In this document: positions 9,447-18,788 of the stretch, piece after piece
How the letters are laid out: every line of letters starts with the position of its first letter
Numbering within the stretch: the first letter of the stretch is position 1
Assembly (NCBI RefSeq): GCF_011604685.1
Contig: NZ_CP050063.1
Span: 8,721,001 to 8,785,000 of the forward strand
Length of the DNA stretch: 64,000 bases
Source of the DNA: Spirosoma aureum
GTDB lineage: Bacteria; Bacteroidota; Bacteroidia; Cytophagales; Spirosomataceae
Reading direction: 5' to 3'
Notes under the pieces: model-generated
Told to the model about the DNA's origin: nothing
The model's database searches: none
What the model saw: only the letters and a program-made list of their open reading frames with translations
Program-made: the position numbers and the translations under genes

Positions 9447-10046
9447 ATGAAGGATGACTCATTGTATACCTATCTAACAAATTTAGTAAATAGTGAAGAT
9501 CGGTGGGCTCCGAATACTGTTGTCAGGCAAAAGTTCGATAGAGCGGTTTACATTTATCAGCCCGGCGATCAACAAACCTGCATTCACCTGATTGAACGAG
9601 GTGTGGTAAAAATTGGCAGCTACTCGCCCGATGGCGAACGGGTAGCTTATGATATATTACAGCCCGGCGAATTTTTTGGCGATCTGAATTATCTGGATGA
9701 TACCGAATTTTTTGAGTTTGCAAAAGCGGTCACGAGTGTAACCGTTCTATCTATTGACCTTCGTTTTTTTAAACACATCATTGTTCACAACCCAATTGCA
9801 TCCGACTGGTTTAATAGCAACGTTGTTCGACGATGGTGGAAAGCCGAAACCCGGCTACTCTATATGACTCGTGGTGATATAGATGCCCGGCTGGCCAATC
9901 TTCGGAAAGAATACGACAAACTCGTTCGTGACAATGAAGGCAAGTCCCATAACGTGTTTAACTTATTATCTCTTCAGGTACTGGCCGATCTTACTGGAAC
10001 AACCCGACAAACTATTTCCAAGAAACTAAAAGAAGCCGTGTTCTAG
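9447..10046 (+). CDS. Crp/Fnr family transcriptional regulator
   Basis: 199 residues. An N-terminal cyclic-nucleotide-binding-like beta roll (about 30-120, with LIERGVVKIGSYSPDG and LQPGEFFGDLNYL), a dimerisation helix (about 120-150) and a C-terminal winged helix-turn-helix (about 170-198, LLSLQVLADLTGTTRQTISKKLKE). No Cys cluster as in FNR, and the phosphate-binding Arg/Ser pattern of CRP is not obvious, so the ligand is unknown. It lies 144 nt ahead of the TonB receptor gene, whose upstream region holds a 20-bp near-palindrome (10076-10095) that could be its operator. Confidence 0.9.
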   Translation: MKDDSLYTYLTNLVNSEDRWAPNTVVRQKFDRAVYIYQPGDQQTCIHLIERGVVKIGSYSPDGERVAYDILQPGEFFGDLNYLDDTEFFEFAKAVTSVTVLSIDLRFFKHIIVHNPIASDWFNSNVVRRWWKAETRLLYMTRGDIDARLANLRKEYDKLVRDNEGKSHNVFNLLSLQVLADLTGTTRQTISKKLKEAVF

Positions 10047-10075
10047 CCGAAAACAAGCGTATTTACAGGCCAGTG

Positions 10076-10095
10076 TTGAGTTAATGTTAACCCAA
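10076..10095. promoter_or_regulatory. 20-bp near-palindrome, possible Crp-type operator
   Basis: TTGAGTTAATGTTAACCCAA is symmetric except for the two central bases and one arm pair. It sits 30 nt after the Crp/Fnr gene and 95 nt before the TonB receptor start. Operator function is inference from symmetry and neighbourhood. Confidence 0.3.
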
Positions 10096-10190
10096 TGTAA
10101 AGGCAATATCAAGGATTAAAAATAGGTTAAAATCTAACATATGGCTGTGGGTGAGTAATCGGACTTTTGGTGTTCATCACCAACTCGATC

Positions 10191-13100
10191 ATGAACACTA
10201 TGCGGCAACGTTTAGCTTATTTTCTCTGCATTACAGCGTATTTTACACTTTTGGCTGGCACCAACCTCTTCGGACAGGCTACCGATGCCAGTATTATCGG
10301 CCTGGTAAAAGGAACAAATGGCGAGGTATTACCGGGCGCAACCGTTACTGCCCGCAACGAATCGACGGGGTTCCAGATCAATACGATCACCAATACTGAT
10401 GGGCGATTTACGTTCAGGCAGGCTCCTCTTGGCGGACCCTATACAGTTATTGTTTCGTATGTCGGTTATGTTAATCAATCCCGAACAGGTTATCGGCTCA
10501 ATCAGGGCGACCAGGTGGTGATCAATGTTAATCTGGCCGAAAATACCAACGAGTTGCAGGAGGTAAAAGTGACAGAAAACGCACTCAAAAGCCGAGTCGA
10601 TCGGTTAGGCGCTTCCACGGCTATCACGGCCGACAATATTGCCAAATTGCCCGTCAACAACCGAAGCTTCACCAACTTATTAGCCCTGTCGCCATTAAGT
10701 AACGGCGGTAGCGTTGGCGGCCAGTTACCATCATCGACCAATTACCTGATCGACGGGGCCAGCGCACGCAATAACCTGACCAGTGGTGCCCTGGGCAGTG
10801 GACCTTATTCGTTATCGCTCGAAGCCATCCGTGAGTTTGAAATCACAACCAATGACTACGATGTAACGAAAGGACGTCAGGGCGGAGGGTCGGTTAGTGT
10901 CGTCACTAAATCAGGAACAAATCAAATTACCGGTACGGCTTTCACCTATTACAACGCCAGTGGCTTGTCTAGCGCCAGAGACATTCGCGGTAATGTTCGA
11001 GCGGTCGATTTCAGTCGATTCCAGTATGGGTTCAGCTTAGGTGGCCCTATTATCAAGGACAAACTCCATTACTTTGTTGCGCTGGATCGGCAGACAGAAT
11101 CATCCCCTTTTTACATCGCTGACATTCGATCCGATGCTGATGCCAATGCACTGGGTATCAGCAAAGCCGTACTGGACAGTGTCATCACGATTGGGCGGCA
11201 GAAATATGGATTGAGCAATACGCAGCAAGTGGGAGAATTCAGCCGGGAAACCGTGGCCAATACCCTCTTTACCCGTCTGGATTGGCAGATCAATCCCAGA
11301 AACATCCTCACGATCCGCAATAATTTCAGCAACTGGAACAACCCCAATAGTAATAACGACAACTCAGCGATCAATTTATTTGAGGTATATGGCAACTTCA
11401 AATCCCGGGAGAATAGCACCCTGATCTCCCTCCGCTCTACGCTGAAGCCGACACTGATCAATGAATTGAAAGTACAGTATCAGTCGGCTACCCGAAATTA
11501 CGAAGCCAACAACCTGTTGCCATCAGCCAATATTCCCCGCGCCATCGTCACGGTTCGTTCGATATTGCCAAACGGTCGAAGCAGCAATACCTCCGTTCAA
11601 TTGGGAGGACAGCGATTCACTCCAGAACGCAATCTGGAAAACCAGGTCCAACTGGCCAATACCCTTTATTGGAACAAAGGGCGGTATAATTTCACATTCG
11701 GGACCGATAACACGTTGACGTATCTGGACACCTATATTTCCAATGAGCAAAATGGCCGGTTTATTTTCAACAGTCTGAGCGAGTTTAACAATCTGAATCC
11801 ATCACGCTATGCTCGGGAAGTACCGATCAATGGGATTCCATCGGTGCAGCAGTATGTACTCAATGCGTCGTTGTTTGGGCAGGTGCAGTTCAATCCTCAT
11901 CCCGATGTGGCTGTACAGGCAGGCTTACGCTGGGATCTGACCAGCTATCTGACAAAAGGCGATTATAACCCAACAGTAGAACGGGCATTAGGACTGCGTA
12001 CCGATGCCAATCCAACTGACTGGAATAATATTCAGCCCCGCTTTCAGTTGACCTGGAACCCAGGTGGTAGAAACCGGGATGTATTCCGGCTGGGAGGTGG
12101 CGTATTTTCAGCATATGTCATCAACTACGCCCAGGTGAACAACATTCAGAATAGCGGAACCAAAGTTGCCTCAATCGATGTAACGCGACCCGCCAATGTA
12201 AACCAGCCTAATCCAGTGCCGGTGCCAAATTTTGTGTCTTACCGCAACGACCCCAGTACGGCTCCAGGCATACCAGCGGGCACCAACATCGTGTCGACAA
12301 TCAATCTGAATGACCCCAACTTTCAGGTGCCTACTATTTATAAAGCAAACGCAGCCTACAGTCGATTTATCGGCGATAATATCCGGCTGGGGGCCAACGT
12401 CCTGTATACATATACAACAAATAATTACGTGTATATCGACAAGAATCTGGTCGATCAGCCTGCTTTTACGCTAACCAACGAAGCCAACCGGAGTGTGTTT
12501 GTACCTGCCAATACGATCGCTACTAGTAGTGGTCAGACCGATAACGTGCTGGGACGTAAAACGCAGGAAGTTGGCCGAACACTAATGCTGACCAATGGCG
12601 CCCGGCTTAAAACTCTGACGTTTGTTGTTGATGGCGAGATTCGTCTGCCGCGTAACGGATCACTGGCCTTCAGCTATACCTGGAACGATGCCAAAGACAA
12701 CACATCCTACAATGGAAACGTAGCCAATACATCTACGTTCAGGCCCGTCAAGAGTGATCCGCGCAGCCTGAATGAGATCAACTATTCGGACAATCAGTTC
12801 CGGCACAAACTCGTAGCCTACGGGTCGACACCGGCTATTGGGGGCGTTGTGCTTAGTGTACGTTTTACGGGTATGGGTGGGACACGCTATTCATTATTAG
12901 TAGATGGCGACATCAACGGTGACTTTGTCGGTGGGCCTGGTAACGATAATGACCTGGCCTTTGTCTTTGATCCTACGAATCCGGAAGTAGCCCAATCGGT
13001 TCGCACATCGATCCAGCGCGTGCTTGACAATCCCGACAACCGTGCCGCGAAGCATATTCGCAACAGTATTGGCTCTATTGCCGATCGGAACGGTGGTGAA

Positions 13101-13427
13101 AATGGATTTTCGGGTACGTTCGATGTACGGCTCTCAAAGATTTTCAAGACCTATAAAACTCAGAAATTAGAGGTTTCGGTAGACGTTTTCAACTTTGCAA
13201 ACCTACTTGGCCAGGCCCTGGACGGTGTTATAACGAAAGGTGCCGAAGCAACTTCAGGCCGGAATTGGGGTGGAAATTTCAATCTTGGCAATCAAACACT
13301 GCTAACACCATCTGGTTTTAATGCCACAAGTCGCCAGTATGCTTACCGCGTCAATGAAAACGTAGGGGTTACGCAGAAAAACGGCACTCCATACTCCGTA
13401 CAGTTAGGAGCCCGCTATTCGTTCTAA
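10191..13427 (+). CDS. Oar-like TonB-dependent receptor with carboxypeptidase-regulatory domain
   Basis: 1078-residue outer-membrane receptor. A signal peptide (residues 1 to about 26, ending FGQA) is followed by a CarboxypepD_reg-like Ig domain (about 30-115: GATVTARNESTGFQ, TNTDGRF, VSYVGY), a TonB plug (about 125-235: NYLIDGAS, SLEAIREFEI, GRQGGGSVSVVTKSGTN) and a large beta-barrel ending in an aromatic residue (LGARYSF). Plug wording and length fit the Oar subfamily, which is not paired with SusD; ligand unknown. I chose the ATG at 10191 because the codons from 10167 extend the signal peptide with non-hydrophobic residues. The nearest regulator is the Crp/Fnr gene upstream. Confidence 0.9.
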   Translation: MNTMRQRLAYFLCITAYFTLLAGTNLFGQATDASIIGLVKGTNGEVLPGATVTARNESTGFQINTITNTDGRFTFRQAPLGGPYTVIVSYVGYVNQSRTGYRLNQGDQVVINVNLAENTNELQEVKVTENALKSRVDRLGASTAITADNIAKLPVNNRSFTNLLALSPLSNGGSVGGQLPSSTNYLIDGASARNNLTSGALGSGPYSLSLEAIREFEITTNDYDVTKGRQGGGSVSVVTKSGTNQITGTAFTYYNASGLSSARDIRGNVRAVDFSRFQYGFSLGGPIIKDKLHYFVALDRQTESSPFYIADIRSDADANALGISKAVLDSVITIGRQKYGLSNTQQVGEFSRETVANTLFTRLDWQINPRNILTIRNNFSNWNNPNSNNDNSAINLFEVYGNFKSRENSTLISLRSTLKPTLINELKVQYQSATRNYEANNLLPSANIPRAIVTVRSILPNGRSSNTSVQLGGQRFTPERNLENQVQLANTLYWNKGRYNFTFGTDNTLTYLDTYISNEQNGRFIFNSLSEFNNLNPSRYAREVPINGIPSVQQYVLNASLFGQVQFNPHPDVAVQAGLRWDLTSYLTKGDYNPTVERALGLRTDANPTDWNNIQPRFQLTWNPGGRNRDVFRLGGGVFSAYVINYAQVNNIQNSGTKVASIDVTRPANVNQPNPVPVPNFVSYRNDPSTAPGIPAGTNIVSTINLNDPNFQVPTIYKANAAYSRFIGDNIRLGANVLYTYTTNNYVYIDKNLVDQPAFTLTNEANRSVFVPANTIATSSGQTDNVLGRKTQEVGRTLMLTNGARLKTLTFVVDGEIRLPRNGSLAFSYTWNDAKDNTSYNGNVANTSTFRPVKSDPRSLNEINYSDNQFRHKLVAYGSTPAIGGVVLSVRFTGMGGTRYSLLVDGDINGDFVGGPGNDNDLAFVFDPTNPEVAQSVRTSIQRVLDNPDNRAAKHIRNSIGSIADRNGGENGFSGTFDVRLSKIFKTYKTQKLEVSVDVFNFANLLGQALDGVITKGAEATSGRNWGGNFNLGNQTLLTPSGFNATSRQYAYRVNENVGVTQKNGTPYSVQLGARYSF

Positions 13428-13439
13428 TTCGGACGCAAC

Positions 13440-14792
13440 TCAGAAAAAGCCATTGGTCGAAATGCCAGTGGTTTTTTTATTGGATTTCTGGCCTATTCTT
13501 ACCTCCCAAAATGCAACCGCTACAACTGTACTATATTCAGCTGCGGTCAGCCACAGGTTTTCATGATAGGGTATTGTGCGATAGGTAAAGTACGATACCG
13601 GAATTATCGCAGACCAAACCAACGGATACCGAAATCGGGTGAAGACCGAAGCCGCAACGACCGTGGTGATATACCAGGGATGTACCGTCGTTGCAAAACC
13701 GAAATAGAGGGTCAAGATTGCCAATATCTGCGCCGGAACCGATACGTTACGCCACCGGAACGAAATCCACAAAATGCTCAGCGTTGTTGTAATCGACAGC
13801 CAGAAGCCAATGGTTTCAATGGCATTATACCCCTTAATCCAATAACCAACAGACCGCAGAACATAATACACACTGGCATTAAATTCAAATTTCTGAAAAT
13901 ACAGATTTACGCTCGATACTACATTTTGAACCAGTTCCAGACTCGCAAATGGCAAAAACTGGAGAATAGTGAAAACACCGGCTAGCGTGGCATAAACCAT
14001 TCCCTTTCGCCAGCCTAGCCATCGAACAATCAGTGGCAACAGCAATAAAGGCAGCAATTTTGTACCAATGGCCAGTGCCAACGCAGCCGCGGAACGTATC
14101 CAGCGTTCTGTCAAAAGCCACCAGCCAGCCAGCAGCGTAAAAAAGATCATAACGGCCTCAAAATGCAAGTTTCCTGTCAGTTCCAGAATAACCAGCGGAT
14201 TCAGTCCATATAATAGAGCCAGATTGGGGTTACGGTTCAACCGACGAAATAGCCTGGTCATTAACCAAAGCGACCCTATTTCACTAAGCAGAATTGGAAT
14301 GCGCAACCAGACAATATTACCCAATAAACTATGTGGCGATAGCCAGGCAGCCAGTCCGAATATTGCCTGATTTAAAGGCGGGTAGACCGTGAAATAATCT
14401 GGAGAATTAAGTTGCTGAAACAACACTCGGTCTAAACCGGCTGTGGCAGCTAAATCGGTTTCAACAAGTCTGGATGGCAGATATAGATACGGATTAAATC
14501 CATGTGCCAGCAGACGCCCATCCCAAACGAATCGATACACATCGTCGGAAAGGCAGGGAACGGCAAAGAGCAATAGGAGCCTAAAGCCGATTGCTGAAGC
14601 AAACAGGACACGGTCAGTCGACCCTTCGCGCTGCTTATCAATCCGGCGAATCGCCCATGTATACCCCAGCAATAAGACAGTCGATAAACTAATCAACCAT
14701 CCGAATTGCTGACGGGTAACGAAATAGGCCAGGGTAACATACGAAGCGGCCGATAAAATCAACCAAAGAAAACGAAGCGGAGTTACGATCAT
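13440..14792 (-). CDS. Integral membrane GT-C type glycosyltransferase (mannosyltransferase-like)
   Basis: 450-residue polytopic membrane protein with about 11-13 hydrophobic segments. The GT-C hallmark near the N-terminus reads SDDVYRFVWDGR followed by GFNPYLYLP, as in polyprenol-phosphate-sugar dependent mannosyltransferases. Such enzymes use a lipid-linked sugar on the outer face of the inner membrane; the sugar and acceptor cannot be read. The start ATG at 14792 overlaps the upstream stop codon (ATGA), which fixes it. Last gene of a three-gene glycosyltransferase operon. The polyprenyl-phosphate hexose synthase-like gene (16384-17070) could supply the donor. Confidence 0.8.
   Translation of the reverse strand: MIVTPLRFLWLILSAASYVTLAYFVTRQQFGWLISLSTVLLLGYTWAIRRIDKQREGSTDRVLFASAIGFRLLLLFAVPCLSDDVYRFVWDGRLLAHGFNPYLYLPSRLVETDLAATAGLDRVLFQQLNSPDYFTVYPPLNQAIFGLAAWLSPHSLLGNIVWLRIPILLSEIGSLWLMTRLFRRLNRNPNLALLYGLNPLVILELTGNLHFEAVMIFFTLLAGWWLLTERWIRSAAALALAIGTKLLPLLLLPLIVRWLGWRKGMVYATLAGVFTILQFLPFASLELVQNVVSSVNLYFQKFEFNASVYYVLRSVGYWIKGYNAIETIGFWLSITTTLSILWISFRWRNVSVPAQILAILTLYFGFATTVHPWYITTVVAASVFTRFRYPLVWSAIIPVSYFTYRTIPYHENLWLTAAEYSTVVAVAFWEVRIGQKSNKKTTGISTNGFF
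13444..13478 (+). terminator. Terminator of the TonB receptor gene, inside the convergent gene's 3' end
   Basis: A 13-bp stem with two G-U wobbles on the plus-strand RNA (13444-13456 with 13465-13477) runs into a U-rich tail. It overlaps the last codons of the convergent GT-C gene. Confidence 0.55.
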
Positions 14793-16309
14793 ACGCTCAC
14801 CGGCACGGGGCGAGCCAACCGCACAGCGGGGCTGGCCGGACGACGTCCCGATTGGATGAGCGAATATACAGCGACCATTCCAAACCCAACCATCAGCATA
14901 CAATGCAGAAAGAACATCCGGAAATCATGCGTGTAAATAGCAAGCATCAGCCCTCCGAAAAAATAAATGGCTAAAGCCCCTTCTGCCAGTGTCAACCAAC
15001 TCAATTGACGACTAACATACTTATTGGCATCCCAACGATCAGTGGCCGTTCGTACATTGAATTTAGGGGTTCGGATGAACGGTGTTTTTCGCCCGATGTA
15101 CCCTTCAATGACGGCAATTGTGTTGTGCAGCGACAGACCCATCATCAGTGACGAGTACATGGTAAAATACCAGGCTAATTTTGACTTGTTTCCCTGTTTC
15201 AGTAACCAGAACGGAATACCATAAAATGAGATCAGAATCAGAAGATTAACCTGAAACAGGTTGATCACAAAAAACGCGTTTTCCCATTCCGGATGTCGAT
15301 GACGAATATAAATAAGTGGCACACTCAACACACCAAGCAGTAATACCAGAATAAACGTAGCACTACTGAATAAATGAAAAAATGCATGGAGCTTGCTGAC
15401 CAGCGAGACATTCGGTGCTTTCAGAACCTTTACGAATAGTTTGCGGGCGCATTCGGCGGCACCCTTCATCCAGCGGTATTGCTGTGACTTTAGCGCATTC
15501 ATCGCTACGGGCAATTCAGCAGGCGAACCAACATCCTCACGATAAACGAATTTCCAGCCGCGCAGTTGAGCCCGGTAGCTTAAATCGAGGTCTTCAGTGA
15601 GGGTATCGCTCTGCCAGCCACCAGCATCGGCAATGGCGGACTTACGCCAGACGCCCCCGGTACCATTGAAATTAGCCAGAAAACCGGCAGCATACCGTCC
15701 GCTTTGCTCAATGGTAAAATGAGCATTTAGACCAAATGCCTGCAATTGAGTCATCAGCGAGAAATCTTCGTTAAGATGCTCCCAGCGCGTTTGTACAATA
15801 GCTACTTTCGGGTCTCTGAAATGGGGTATTGTTTTGAGCAGAAAATCAGCGTCAGGCACAAAATCGGCATCAAAAATCGCGATAAACTCCCCTTTTGCAA
15901 ACTCCAGACCATAAGCTAGCGCACCGGCCTTGAACCCTTTGCGTTCCGGCCGCTGAACATGCTCAATGGCAAAGCCCTGCCGTTGATACGCTTTTACTTT
16001 ATTGGCAATGATCTGTACGGTTTCGTCGGTAGAATCATCGAGTACCTGAATATCGAGCCTGTCTTTAGGATAATTCATCTGCACGACGGCGTCGATCAAT
16101 CGCTCAATGACGTAGAGTTCGTTATAGACTGGCAACTGTACGGTTACGCGGGGGAATTTGTCTGGCTCTAGTGTACCAACCGACAGGATAGCTTCCCTGC
16201 GTTTTCGCTCAGAACGCAGGTAGATGATAATCAGGCTTAACTGGCCACAGTTGTAGAGAAACAATAGCCCCAAAGCCAGCCCATACAGAATCAGGACTGA
16301 AATTTCCAT
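14789..16309 (-). CDS. Cellulose synthase-like family 2 glycosyltransferase
   Basis: 506-residue processive-type GT2 enzyme. An N-terminal membrane helix (1-30) is followed by the GT-A domain with D,D,D,Q(Q)xRW: DD at 91-92, DAD at 147-149, TED at 238-240 and QQYRW at 276-280. Four or so membrane helices follow between about 305 and 485. This is the layout of CESA/CSL-type enzymes that polymerise beta-linked sugars and thread them through the membrane, and also of glucosylceramide-type synthases. No BcsB/BcsZ partners are near, so cellulose is unlikely to be the product. Middle gene of the operon; it overlaps the GT-C gene by 4 nt. Confidence 0.88.
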   Translation of the reverse strand: MEISVLILYGLALGLLFLYNCGQLSLIIIYLRSERKRREAILSVGTLEPDKFPRVTVQLPVYNELYVIERLIDAVVQMNYPKDRLDIQVLDDSTDETVQIIANKVKAYQRQGFAIEHVQRPERKGFKAGALAYGLEFAKGEFIAIFDADFVPDADFLLKTIPHFRDPKVAIVQTRWEHLNEDFSLMTQLQAFGLNAHFTIEQSGRYAAGFLANFNGTGGVWRKSAIADAGGWQSDTLTEDLDLSYRAQLRGWKFVYREDVGSPAELPVAMNALKSQQYRWMKGAAECARKLFVKVLKAPNVSLVSKLHAFFHLFSSATFILVLLLGVLSVPLIYIRHRHPEWENAFFVINLFQVNLLILISFYGIPFWLLKQGNKSKLAWYFTMYSSLMMGLSLHNTIAVIEGYIGRKTPFIRTPKFNVRTATDRWDANKYVSRQLSWLTLAEGALAIYFFGGLMLAIYTHDFRMFFLHCMLMVGFGMVAVYSLIQSGRRPASPAVRLARPVPVSV

Positions 16310-16383
16310 ATTGTCGAAAAAACAAAATTGATCTAACGTTGAGTTCGTTGCCGGGCAATTATGAACAATTGCCCGGTTATTAA

Positions 16384-17070
16384 TTACCAGTACTTGAAAA
16401 TCGTCGTAATAATCTTGTAACCTGCCAGCACCGTGCCCTTCACGGTTCCTGAAATTTTTGAGAACCCAATTCGCTTTCGATAGTTGACCGGAACCTCTGT
16501 GATCCGTAGTCCTTGCTTTGCTGCCTTCAGTTGCATCTCAACAGTCCATCCGTACGTTGTATCCCGCATGTTCAAAGCCAGTAGTTTATCAAATCGAATC
16601 GCCCGAAACGGACCAAGATCCGTATAATGAACCCCATACAGCCAGCGAAGCAACGTTGTAGCCAGCCAGTTACCAACCAATTGCTGCGGTGTCATCGAGC
16701 CCCGCTGTCGGTTACCCAGTGCCCGCGAACCAATCACCATATCTGCTTCATCGTTTAGAATGGGCGCTACCACCTGTGTCATTTCGTTGGGAAAATCCGA
16801 ATAGTCAGCATCAATGAAAACAACAACATCTGGCTTTTGTTGCCGATTGTGAGCGTAGGTGATTCCGGCCAAACAAGCCCGTCCGTATCCCTGAATTGGC
16901 TCGTTCAATACGGTGGCTCCAGCGCGGGCCGCTTCAACCGCCGTTTGGTCATTCGAATTGTTGTTGACCACGACAACTTCATCCACCAGACCTACCGGAA
17001 TTTCACGGATGACGTTGCCAACCGAGTTTTCTTCATTGAAGGCAGGAATGATAACGAGTATTGAGTACAA
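16384..17070 (-). CDS. Dolichyl-phosphate-mannose-synthase-like family 2 glycosyltransferase (TTG start)
   Basis: About 228 residues from an in-frame TTG at 17070. The GT2 core begins at once: VIIPAFNEENSV, then NNNSNDQT, FIDADYSD (DxD), GSRALGNRQRGSM and FRAIRF. There are no C-terminal membrane helices. Relatives transfer a hexose from a nucleotide sugar to polyprenyl phosphate on the cytoplasmic face. An ATG at 17208 gives 46 extra residues without GT2 homology, and a perfect -7 promoter element at 17182-17189 lies inside that extension, so initiation there is unlikely. First gene of the glycosyltransferase operon. Confidence 0.82.
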   Translation of the reverse strand: MYSILVIIPAFNEENSVGNVIREIPVGLVDEVVVVNNNSNDQTAVEAARAGATVLNEPIQGYGRACLAGITYAHNRQQKPDVVVFIDADYSDFPNEMTQVVAPILNDEADMVIGSRALGNRQRGSMTPQQLVGNWLATTLLRWLYGVHYTDLGPFRAIRFDKLLALNMRDTTYGWTVEMQLKAAKQGLRITEVPVNYRKRIGFSKISGTVKGTVLAGYKIITTIFKYW

Positions 17071-17181
17071 AATATAGCTAAGCAGTTTGTGTGAGCAAGA
17101 AATTGGGGCATTAAGGCGAATAGGAAGGGCCTGGTTTAGTATTGCTTTATCCCAATTATCTATTCGCTCATTTACCCATCC

Positions 17182-17189
17182 CAAAGATA
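17182..17189 (-). promoter_or_regulatory. -7 promoter element (TATCTTTG) of the glycosyltransferase operon
   Basis: Exact TAnnTTTG on the minus strand; a TTG on the same strand at 17206-17208 gives a spacer of 16. The predicted leader is about 105 nt to the TTG start at 17070. Confidence 0.5.
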
Positions 17190-17227
17190 GGATGCCAAAT
17201 TCAATCAAAATGTTATATACTTGACAT

Positions 17228-18028
17228 ATGGAAATATCCTTTATTGGTGCGGGTAACCTCGCCTGGCACCTTGCTCCAGCCCTCGAAAACGCGGGACATC
17301 ACATCAATGAAGTTTACAGTCGGCAGCTTCAGCATAGTCGTCAGTTGGTTAGTAATCTCTACGATGCCCGGACTCATTCAGATCTGAATTTTGCTGACAG
17401 CCCCTCAAAATTATTTGTCCTGGCCGTTCCCGACGACGCCCTCGACTCGGTCTGTTCTCGACTCGTATTGCCCGAAAACGCTACGCTTGTTCACACATCA
17501 GGCAATAAATCGCTCAGTGCGCTTCAAAACTGGATGGCTATTTATAGCGATGTTCCGGTACAAACGGGTGTGTTTTACGGATTACAGACGTTTACTAGAG
17601 GTCAGTCTTTTATGGACTTCGGCGAGATACCTCTCTGCATCGAAGCATCCGACAAAGTAACGGAAGACGCTCTCGTCAAGTTAGGGCAGGAATTAAGTGA
17701 TATTGTTTACCTGCTTACGTCGTCAGAACGCCAAACGCTCCACCTGGCAGCCGTCTTCGCCTGTAATTTCACCAATCATCTATTAAGCATTGCTCATGAT
17801 CTGAGCACTGCCGATGGCCTGGAATTCGAATTGCTGCAACCCATTATCCGGGAAACGATCCGCAAGGGACTGGCGGCCAATAATCCCGCCGATGTTCAGA
17901 CAGGGCCGGCCCGCCGGGGCGATATGACAACGATCGAAAGCCATTTATCCCAGTTATCATCGCAACCGCAACTGGCCGAAATTTATCAGATCATGACCGA
18001 AAATATCAGGCATCGATATGGTCGATGA
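17228..18028 (+). CDS. Rossmann-like / DUF2520 domain oxidoreductase
   Basis: 266 residues. An N-terminal NAD(P)-binding fold (SFIGAGNLAWHLA, with GAGNLAW at about 7-13) is joined to a helical DUF2520 domain (about 125-260: GVFYGLQTFTRG, HLAAVFACNFTNHL, GPARRGD). The architecture resembles pyrroline-5-carboxylate or ketopantoate reductases, but the substrate is unknown. Divergent from the glycosyltransferase operon across a 157-nt spacer. A poor -7-like TATACTTG lies just upstream of its ATG. Confidence 0.85.
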   Translation: MEISFIGAGNLAWHLAPALENAGHHINEVYSRQLQHSRQLVSNLYDARTHSDLNFADSPSKLFVLAVPDDALDSVCSRLVLPENATLVHTSGNKSLSALQNWMAIYSDVPVQTGVFYGLQTFTRGQSFMDFGEIPLCIEASDKVTEDALVKLGQELSDIVYLLTSSERQTLHLAAVFACNFTNHLLSIAHDLSTADGLEFELLQPIIRETIRKGLAANNPADVQTGPARRGDMTTIESHLSQLSSQPQLAEIYQIMTENIRHRYGR

Positions 18029-18324
18029 ATCAGAGAATAGTATAGGTTTTCAAAAATCAGCTTTTGTTGTATCACTGGTAACTTGGTTTTACCTTTCCCT
18101 AAGTCACATTTAATAAATTATCAAAGACTTGGGCAAAATCAACAAATGATATAGTTTTACTTTATTTTTAAACAAAATTGATATACCTCCTGCTCATGTA
18201 ACTAACTCATTTGCGTATATTTCGCGCTGTTAGTACTTTATGGAGAAAAGTTTTCTCAACTATTATTTGAGAATTCTACTAACCAGTGATCCTTTGATGG
18301 AACAGGTGTAATTAATTGACCGGT
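18029..18324 (+). other. AT-rich spacer with two overlapping hairpins
   Basis: About 300 nt without a convincing gene. Near its end GAGAAAAGTTTTCTC (18243-18257) and TTCTCAA...TTGAGAA (18253-18259 with 18267-18273) share bases, so the hairpins are mutually exclusive. No exact TAnnTTTG element seen. It could be the regulated leader of the sigma-like gene. Confidence 0.4.
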
Positions 18325-18777
18325 ATGGGTGCGTTAAAACGATTAGACGGAACGTCTGTTTCTGAGGGCAGTTCTGCGGATACTGAGCGGCTTGCGTTGT
18401 ACGAAAAGTTTGGGGCTATGGCGTATGGCGTTATCTTACAGATAATTCCCCAACCTGAGCTGGCGCAACAGATTTTAGTCGATTTATTTGCCTCTCCTGA
18501 AATGGATCAGTGTCTGAAAGCGCCTACCAGTCTGGCCTGTAATATAATTCGGCTAGCCCGTACCAAAGCGCTCGAAGCCAATAGGATCGCAACAACTGCC
18601 AATCCATTACCTGCAGAACCTCAACAACCCGAGAACGACAATACAGAGAAGCTTATATTTGATCTATCGTTCCGCCAGGGCTATGCGCTCGGAGCGATTG
18701 CCGAACGATTGCAAATGCCATATGCAGATGTCATGAAGTCTATTCGCGATTATTTTAAGTATCTTCGTACATCTTAA
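18325..18777 (+). CDS. Reduced ECF sigma-factor-like protein
   Basis: 150 residues from ATG 18325 (TTG at 18316 would add three). Residues about 25-60 (ALYEKFGAMAYGVILQII, LAQQILVDLFAS) keep the outline of sigma region 2, and 108-150 (LIFDLSFRQGYALGAIAERLQMPYADVMKSIRDY) the outline of a region-4 helix-turn-helix. The aromatic and basic residues that melt and bind the -10 element are poorly preserved, and it is shorter than usual ECF factors (about 170-200). The next gene, 11 nt on, encodes an anti-sigma-like membrane protein, which supports a regulatory pair. Whether it still works as a sigma factor is open. Confidence 0.6.
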   Translation: MGALKRLDGTSVSEGSSADTERLALYEKFGAMAYGVILQIIPQPELAQQILVDLFASPEMDQCLKAPTSLACNIIRLARTKALEANRIATTANPLPAEPQQPENDNTEKLIFDLSFRQGYALGAIAERLQMPYADVMKSIRDYFKYLRTS

Positions 18778-18788
18778 CTGTCCTCGCC

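Noticed and set aside
13440..17070. Cellulose biosynthesis operon
   Set aside because: Only the CESA-like GT2 is present; BcsB, BcsC, BcsZ and a PilZ domain are missing, so another glycan or glycolipid is more likely.
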